Shown: positions 58,790 through 64,000 of the stretch, one piece after another
Position numbering within the stretch: position 1 is the stretch's first letter
How the letters are laid out: each line of letters starts with the position of its first letter
Assembly (NCBI GenBank): GCA_950295325.1
Contig: OX485807.1
Span: 35,990,440 to 36,054,439 of the forward strand
DNA: 64,000 bases
Origin: Polytrichum commune
Taxonomy: Eukaryota; Streptophyta; Polytrichopsida; Polytrichales; Polytrichaceae
Reading direction: 5' to 3'
Notes under the pieces: model-generated
What the model saw: the letters and a program-made list of their open reading frames with translations, nothing else
What the model was told of the DNA's origin: nothing
Databases searched by the model: none
Position numbers and translations under genes: made by a program

Positions 58790-60380
58790 CTACTTCCCAC
58801 TGATATATAAGTTACTCACCTCGCAACAATTTCTCATTCACCATCCTCAAAGTGTGGGATATGGCTACCTCCAACTCTTCGATTCTTCTCAAGCCAAAAC
58901 CAATAGTATTGCTCCTATCCCACAGTGCAGGTACTTCATATTAGAAACTGTGAAGAATATCATAGCACCGCCCTGCCCCTTTGCTCTAGTCCTACACCTT
59001 TCCATTCAACAATGCAAAATTGGCTCCTTTTGCTGTTTGCCTCATTTGAAGGCTCACTTGCTGTTTCAAGTCCGATGTCTAAAAGTTCTAGACCCTAAAC
59101 CCTAACCATTCATCCAAAGAAAGTAGGAACAAAGTACACCATCTAATTAGAAACATACAAGGGCTCCAATTCTTCTACCTTGGCCCATCAAACTTGGAAG
59201 CTTGAGCTCGAGCTCAAGTTGTCGTGTAGCAAGGGCATAACTCGATCATCAAGGCCATCAACTTTGAAGAGAGCCAACTTTGTGCCCCAAAGTGGCCTAG
59301 TATCTTGCAACCAAGTTGACGGGGGAGCCTTCGGATCAGGGAAAAGCAAAGTGAGCCAATTTATACATTCATGTGAGTAAGACATGAGCTGTGCAAATTT
59401 GCCTGATCTGAAGGCTCACTTCGCTGATTCAAGTCCACCCAAAATTTGCAAGCTTGAGCTTGTAGTAATCAAGTTGTCATGTGTGGCAAGGGCATAACTC
59501 GATCATCAAGGCTCTCAACTTGAAAAGAGCCAAGTATGCCTCAAAATGGGCTTAAAATCTGGGAAGCAAGTTGATGGGGACCCTAATCCAGATCACAGAA
59601 AACCAGCGTGAGCCAATTTATACATTCATGTAAGGCACAAGCCTTGAAAACGGCAGACTGCCGCCCTTGGTTCCAGCATGTGAGAATCAGTGAAGCAGTT
59701 GATGCATATTTGGTTAATCAACACAACGTGTGGTTGTATGGTTCGTGTATCAAATCGAATTTTGCAAAGAAAATGAAATAATATTCCATTCCATCTCCGA
59801 AACGTATGGGATAGCCAGTTCCTGCAACCAGCCCGTTCTTCTGAACCCAAACCCAAAAAGCACTGCTCATCCAATCCCATTGTGCAGGTATTTGATCTAG
59901 GAAACTAACTGCGAATCAGAAGATCATAAGCACTACCTTATTACCTGTGATCCCACTCCCTTCAACTCCAACAACGCATCGTACCTTGGTTCACAAAAGT
60001 GAGGAGCACCAATTTTGAGGCAAAGATCCAACATCTTATAATATACTTCGGCAAATGTAAGGGCTCAAATTCTTTCATGTCCTTGCAAGCTTGAGCTCGA
60101 GATCAAGTTGTCTGTGGGATTATCCGCACCTTGCGACAAAGCTCCACCATCCTATATTATATAAGGATTTGGGCGAACCAACCCATACACTTGTTCCTTG
60201 TTGGATGCCAAAACCCTCGCCTCCAAGGAACCAGTGTACGGGTTGGTTTGCCCCAGCACATGTAAGGACTCAAATCCTTTTGCATTTACAAACTCGAGCT
60301 GGACTCTCAAGCTCCACTTGCTGGTCTGAAGTTATGGCTCTCTTCAACTTGACGACCTTTACAGATACATCCAGGTAACT
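58790..60380. repeat. Locally duplicated non-coding modules
   Basis: Several blocks occur twice or more. One is CAAGGGCATAACTCGATCATCAAGG with flanks (about 59230 and 59485). Another is GTGAGCCAATTTATACATTC (about 59350 and 59608). AGGCTTGAGCTCGAG-type strings occur near 59200, 59445 and 60087. A third block is GGGATA...CCCA..GTGCAGGTA (about 58855-58932 and 59806-59888). The last resembles an exon end with a donor, TGCAG then GTA, in both copies, but no continuous protein frame links them. I call this a segmental duplication of unknown origin. An adjoining 138-codon plus frame (58689-59105) has no recognised domain. Confidence 0.65.
60170..60255. repeat. Short foldback element, copy 2 (hairpin)
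   Basis: The left arm TGGGCGAACCAACCCATACA (60170 onward, to TTCCTTG at 60200) pairs with the right arm CAAGGAACCAGTGTACGGGT to GCCCCA (60224-60255), around a 23-base loop. A related copy lies at 25645-25716, so it is a repeated sequence. A transcript would form a 31-bp stem with few mismatches. Confidence 0.75.
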
Positions 60381-60719
60381 AGACATGCGATGACATTATT
60401 ATAGAAGAAGGCTGCCGCCCAAGATGTGAGAATCATAACTAGAAGCACCTTCATGGTTTGTTGATGTAAAACAATTATTTTTGGTTGCATGATCTCGGTG
60501 GGGGTGAACGTGTTCTCGTTTGACTAATAGAATATTGCAAAGTAGATTATGGCGGACGTTAAAGTACCCCCTACGAACTTGTACAGGCAGATCCTACCCA
60601 AAATATGCCTTGCCCGCCCGTCGACGACAATGATGTCATCAACAGAGTATAGTGATATTGTTCCGTCCACCATCCGTCGAACGAATGACGCAGGCGCCAC
60701 CAAAAGCCTTGCACACTAA

Positions 60720-62400
60720 GGGCCGGTTTACACTACGGTGGAGAAGGCCTCTGGTCGGTCAAGAATGCTTGGCCAAGACATGGTTATATGAGGCAAATGG
60801 TGGATGTGCCAGAGAAGAATTAAAGGCAATAAAATATTTCTTAAGGAGTCTTGACTGGTTGAAGTCTAAACCACCTAGAGGAGAAGTTTAGCGGAGAAGT
60901 CCACCGAAGAAGTCCACTAGTGAAGAGAAGTTCACCTAATGGTGAAGATTTTTTGTGATAAAAAACCATAATTCTCTACATTCACATTGTATCAAAAGAT
61001 TTCAACAAGAATTGTGTTCATAAGAATTGTGTAATATAATGTTCAATTTTATTCAAAAGATAATGAAAATTGCCAAATTGCCAATTGTCAAGTTTGGCCC
61101 ATGTAGGAAATAAATGTCTCCTTGGGTGTTTAAGAATGAAGAGGGGAAAACCCATACACATTGGACAAAACACTACTCTTTGGTATTATTTAAGACATGC
61201 TCTCCTCTTAATCATCCTCATCAATTTCTCTCTTCTTATCTTTGATCTTCAATCATGGATAATCGAAGAAAAGAGATTTTGTGCTCTCTTACGATTTTTA
61301 TGGTTTTGAAGTATTTTATCGTTTCAACTATGGCGATACAAAAAACCATCATGTATCACCATAATGCTTCAATTATGATGATGGTATATTTTTTGTTTGG
61401 GAGCAAGGAGAGGGTGGTGTGGAAATTTGACCGGCCAAATGGATATGTGTCACAATTTCTTCTTGGATCATATAATGCAAAAATGTTCAAAGATCATGTA
61501 CATGTGAGTAAGCCTATTTTTTTTTTATGTCATTTGTTTGGACCCATGTTGAACAAGAAAGATACAAAATTAAGACTTTGTATTCCAATAGAGTGTAGAA
61601 TTTTTTTGACATTGCATCGATTGGCAACCGGTGATACTTTGCATACATTTGCCGATTTGTATGGTATTTCAAAGTCAAATGCTTCAATCATAGTGAGAGA
61701 AGTATGTGAGGGTATTAAAAGTATTTTGAGGCCTTTGGTTTTTCCTAAACCAACATTGTCAAGAATGAAGCAAATAGCTTTAGAGTTTGAGAGTTTGCAT
61801 GGAATTCCATACATTTTAGGGGCAATAGATGGGAGTCACATTCCAATCATAGTTCCTAGTATAGATCATGCTTCATATTATTGTAGGAAGGGATTTTATT
61901 CGGTTTTACTTCAATGTGTAGTGGATTCTCAATGCAAATTTTGGGATTATAATTTTGGGTGGGCCGGTAGTATACATGATTGGGTCCTATTTTAAAAATC
62001 TGAAATTGGAAAGAGAACTATGAGTGGAACATTTTTACCATATAAGCTTATTGGAGATGCTACATATCCTATGCGCCCATGGTTCTATACACCATTCAAA
62101 GGAGAGAAGACCGGTCTTTCAAGGGAGAAATAACATTGGAATTTCATTCAATCAAGCATAAGAATGGTGGTGGAGCGTGCATTTGGAATGTTAAAGGGGA
62201 GGTGGCGGATTCTACTTAAGAAAATTGACATGCAACTACGTAGCATTCCGGGTATGGTAACCACTTGCCTTTGCCTTCACAATTTATGCCTAATTCATGC
62301 TGATGAGTTTGACATGAATTGGGCAAGAAGTGCTGAAGAAGAGTTGAAGAAAATATCTCTATAAAACTTTAGTGATTTTAGAGATGTGGATTTATCGTAG
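60720..62400 (+). mobile_element. PIF/Harbinger transposon, right end lost
   Basis: GGGCCGGTTTACACTACGG begins at 60720 after TAA (60717-60719), about 535 bp before a PIF/Harbinger transposase frame. The start fits a PIF-type terminal repeat next to a 3-bp target site, and it resembles the ends of the MITEs in this window. No matching inverted end is found up to 64000, so the right end is deleted or displaced by the sequence that starts near 62.4 kb. The second, Myb-like gene of intact PIF elements was not found. Confidence 0.65.
61255..62364 (+). pseudogene. PIF/Harbinger (HARBI1-like) DDE transposase with two nonsense codons
   Basis: One frame runs 370 codons including the stop, with TAA at 61993-61995 and 62131-62133. 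The catalytic triad of the DDE_Tnp_4 family is present: Asp192 in ILGAIDGSHIPI, Asp242 in GWAGSIHDW and Glu307 in MVVERAFGMLKGRWRIL. An N-terminal helix-rich segment (FADLYGISKSNASIIVREVC, about residues 136-155) is the typical HTH-like part. Length is close to the family norm of about 400. Such transposases cut and paste elements with 3-bp TTA/TAA targets and usually need a Myb-like partner. The first stop directly follows the second aspartate motif, so a read-through product would be needed for activity; this copy is presumably dead. The lightly damaged frame suggests loss of function was not ancient. Confidence 0.92.
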
Positions 62401-63863
62401 CACGGTGGTGACGTATTCATTAAATTAACCTGATAAATGCGTAAAACGTCACAGCCGCGCCAAGTTCGTTTCCACCCTAGAGTAGTAACAACAATAGACT
62501 CAGCGTTATGAATCCATAGTAGAACAACTATATACACTCGATTCTAAGATTTCTTTTTACGGGTCATGACTTTCGGGATAAGGTTTTCGCGATAGAGGTA
62601 GCGGATTTTACCTGTATTTCCACAATCCGCTAGATTTGTGACCGTGTCACAAGGACCATAATTCTAGTGTTTTAGGCTAAAATGCTCAGAGAGACTTGGT
62701 AGTTGTTCATCAGGATTTCATCCTTTGGGTTGATTTCTTAGGGTTGTCTCCCTATCTCCACTTCCTCCTTCTAACTACTACCCCCTTAGATTGGTGTTAT
62801 GATGGGGCAGCCCTCCCTCGGGGAGGTGTCCCACTCAAGTATCCGACGTGTGCCACCCCCTTTGACGGGGGGAAATGTGGAGGACGTTTTGGGTCTACAA
62901 AACCAGCTTGATCCGGTTTCCGTGATGGCACAGTTTCCACTATACCACACACGAAAACCGAATCCTCCCTCGAGAAAGGTGGAAACAAAACATCTTCGCT
63001 CCTATGCTCACAATGGGTAGCTTGTGCTATTCCACAGGTCACATAGGATAGGACCTAAGGTCTGTTGATTTCCGTGACGGCGGGGCTACCACGCCTACCA
63101 TCCGCGGTGGGAACCAAGCGCCAGTCGCGGCAGGTGCATGAGTGTTCTAGACCAGTCCGTTACTGCTGATCGGTATGATCCACCTCTAGGTCACAGCAAG
63201 CGGAAGGCGTAAACCATAATTCTCCCCCTACTATTGGACAGGTCTATCCACTGCTGCTCATTGTCGGTCCCTAGTTGGACGGAGTAAGTGGGGAAGAACC
63301 TACCGTGTACGCGGAACTCCCCTTGCCCAACAACCCCACGGTGAGGTTCTTTCCCCTTGCTCGTCCAATCCTTTCCGCCTTTCCGTGCTTAAGATTCCTC
63401 CGCCCATCACCTGCTCACACAGGGGTGTTTTAACCACACGCACCTCGGGGTATTACGGACCCCCTGTCCTATCACGGAATACTAACCTAACTAACCTACA
63501 CAGTGATAGGGAATAGCGAAAAACTCAGAAACCTCAAGTACGGAAAAGAGAAACCACTTGCATTAAACATGGACTTAAGACTCTCAACTCAAACCAAAGG
63601 TGGAGTAAAGCATAAGGTCTGAATTGAACAAAAGAACACTTGCATTACAAAATGATGAGGAAAACACCGAAGTGCTCCCTTTTAAACCAAACTAACACCC
63701 ATATGCCATGGTTTTCATGCTGGAAATCGCGGGCCACATGGCAGTCATGACAATCCACCTCAATGAGAGGTCAGAACCTAAACAAAGAAAATGACAAAGC
63801 ACCCAACTCGGGGCCAACTAACTACTTGCCCAAAACAACCCAACATGAAATCCTAACTAAAAT
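62401..63863. other. GC-richer DNA, probably retroelement-derived
   Basis: Composition rises in GC against the AT-rich surroundings. Strings such as ACGGGTCATGACTTTCGGGA, CCCTTTGACGGGGGGAAATG and a dense series of CACCTCGGGG-type blocks resemble LTR or leader sequence of Ty3-type elements. No LTR boundaries, primer site or pol domain lie inside the window, so the class is not proven. Overlapping frames at 62696-63042 have no domain. Confidence 0.35.
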
Positions 63864-63998
63864 CTACTCCTTATCCTTCCGCTTCTTCAACTTAGCTTCC
63901 TTCTTATTCTGCTTCCGCTCCTCGCGGCGGTCCACTCTGTCCGTTGCCAAAGATGGAACACGTGGTGGTGGCACTGACACCTCGTGTCCATCAGGTCC
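63864..63998 (-). CDS. Partial minus-strand frame, Lys/Arg-rich C-terminus
   Basis: The final 44 codons of a minus-strand frame enter from beyond the window edge and stop at TAG (63866-63864). The sequence runs from PPPRVPSLATDRVDRREE to KQNKKEAKLKKRKDKE. A strongly basic, probably helical or coiled tail of this kind occurs in many nucleic-acid-binding proteins, including retroelement Gag proteins. With the retroelement-like sequence beside it, a retrotransposon origin is likely. No domain is visible in the part present. Confidence 0.4.
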   Translation of the reverse strand, partial: GPDGHEVSVPPPRVPSLATDRVDRREERKQNKKEAKLKKRKDKE

Positions 63999-64000
63999 GG

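Noticed and set aside
1..64000. CRISPR arrays, rRNA genes, operons, phage or plasmid modules
   Set aside because: No direct-repeat/spacer pattern, rRNA sequence or prokaryotic gene organisation was seen; everything identified is typical of a plant nuclear genome.

Overview
This is a repeat-dominated nuclear segment of a large seed-plant genome. It contains an intron-bearing gene with a plant-type ROP-binding CRIB motif, a plant-like U2 snRNA gene, a Ty1-copia element, a PIF/Harbinger transposase and many small TTA/TAA-flanked MITEs. The species cannot be named from the sequence. Nothing looks prokaryotic or organellar.

Layout. 0-3 kb: 3' part or all of a minus-strand RIC-like (CRIB-motif) gene in at least five exons, preceded by a MITE. 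3.9-7.7 kb: degenerate coding-like sequence with a 93-bp repeat, pyrimidine microsatellites and a 335-bp tandem duplication. 9-49 kb: almost gene-free accessory DNA. It holds eight MITEs in three subfamilies with GGGCC...GGCCC ends, a 659-bp TA-flanked element, a 542-bp element carrying a degenerate HTH reading frame, a 213-bp x5 tandem array, a 242-bp x4 tandem array, a long-inverted-repeat (MULE-like) element, tRNA-related SINE-like copies, foldback elements and several dispersed repeat families. 49.4-52.4 kb: an exon-like pair, a copia gag fossil, a U2 snRNA gene with TATA and USE-like elements, and a degenerate tandem array just downstream of it. 53.4-58.6 kb: a young, almost complete Ty1-copia element with 290-bp LTRs, TATAC target duplications, a half-tRNA-type primer site and a gag-pol frame broken by two single-base shifts. 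58.8-60.4 kb: locally duplicated non-coding modules. 60.7-62.4 kb: a PIF/Harbinger transposase pseudogene whose left end (GGGCCGGTTTACAC) resembles the ends of the local MITEs. 62.4-64 kb: GC-richer, probably retroelement-derived DNA with the end of a minus-strand frame running off the window.

How the parts relate. The only host genes I can support are the RIC-like gene, which would link ROP GTPases to downstream effectors, and the U2 snRNA gene (spliceosome branch-point recognition). Everything else is explained best as transposable elements, their internal-deletion derivatives, and tandem duplications. I found no convincing new multi-gene system. The most useful observations are the shared ends of the transposase-bearing element and the MITEs, the divergent U2 gene with its adjoining array, the pogo-like HTH element, and the copia element's internal-tRNA primer site and polypurine-tract-like repeats.
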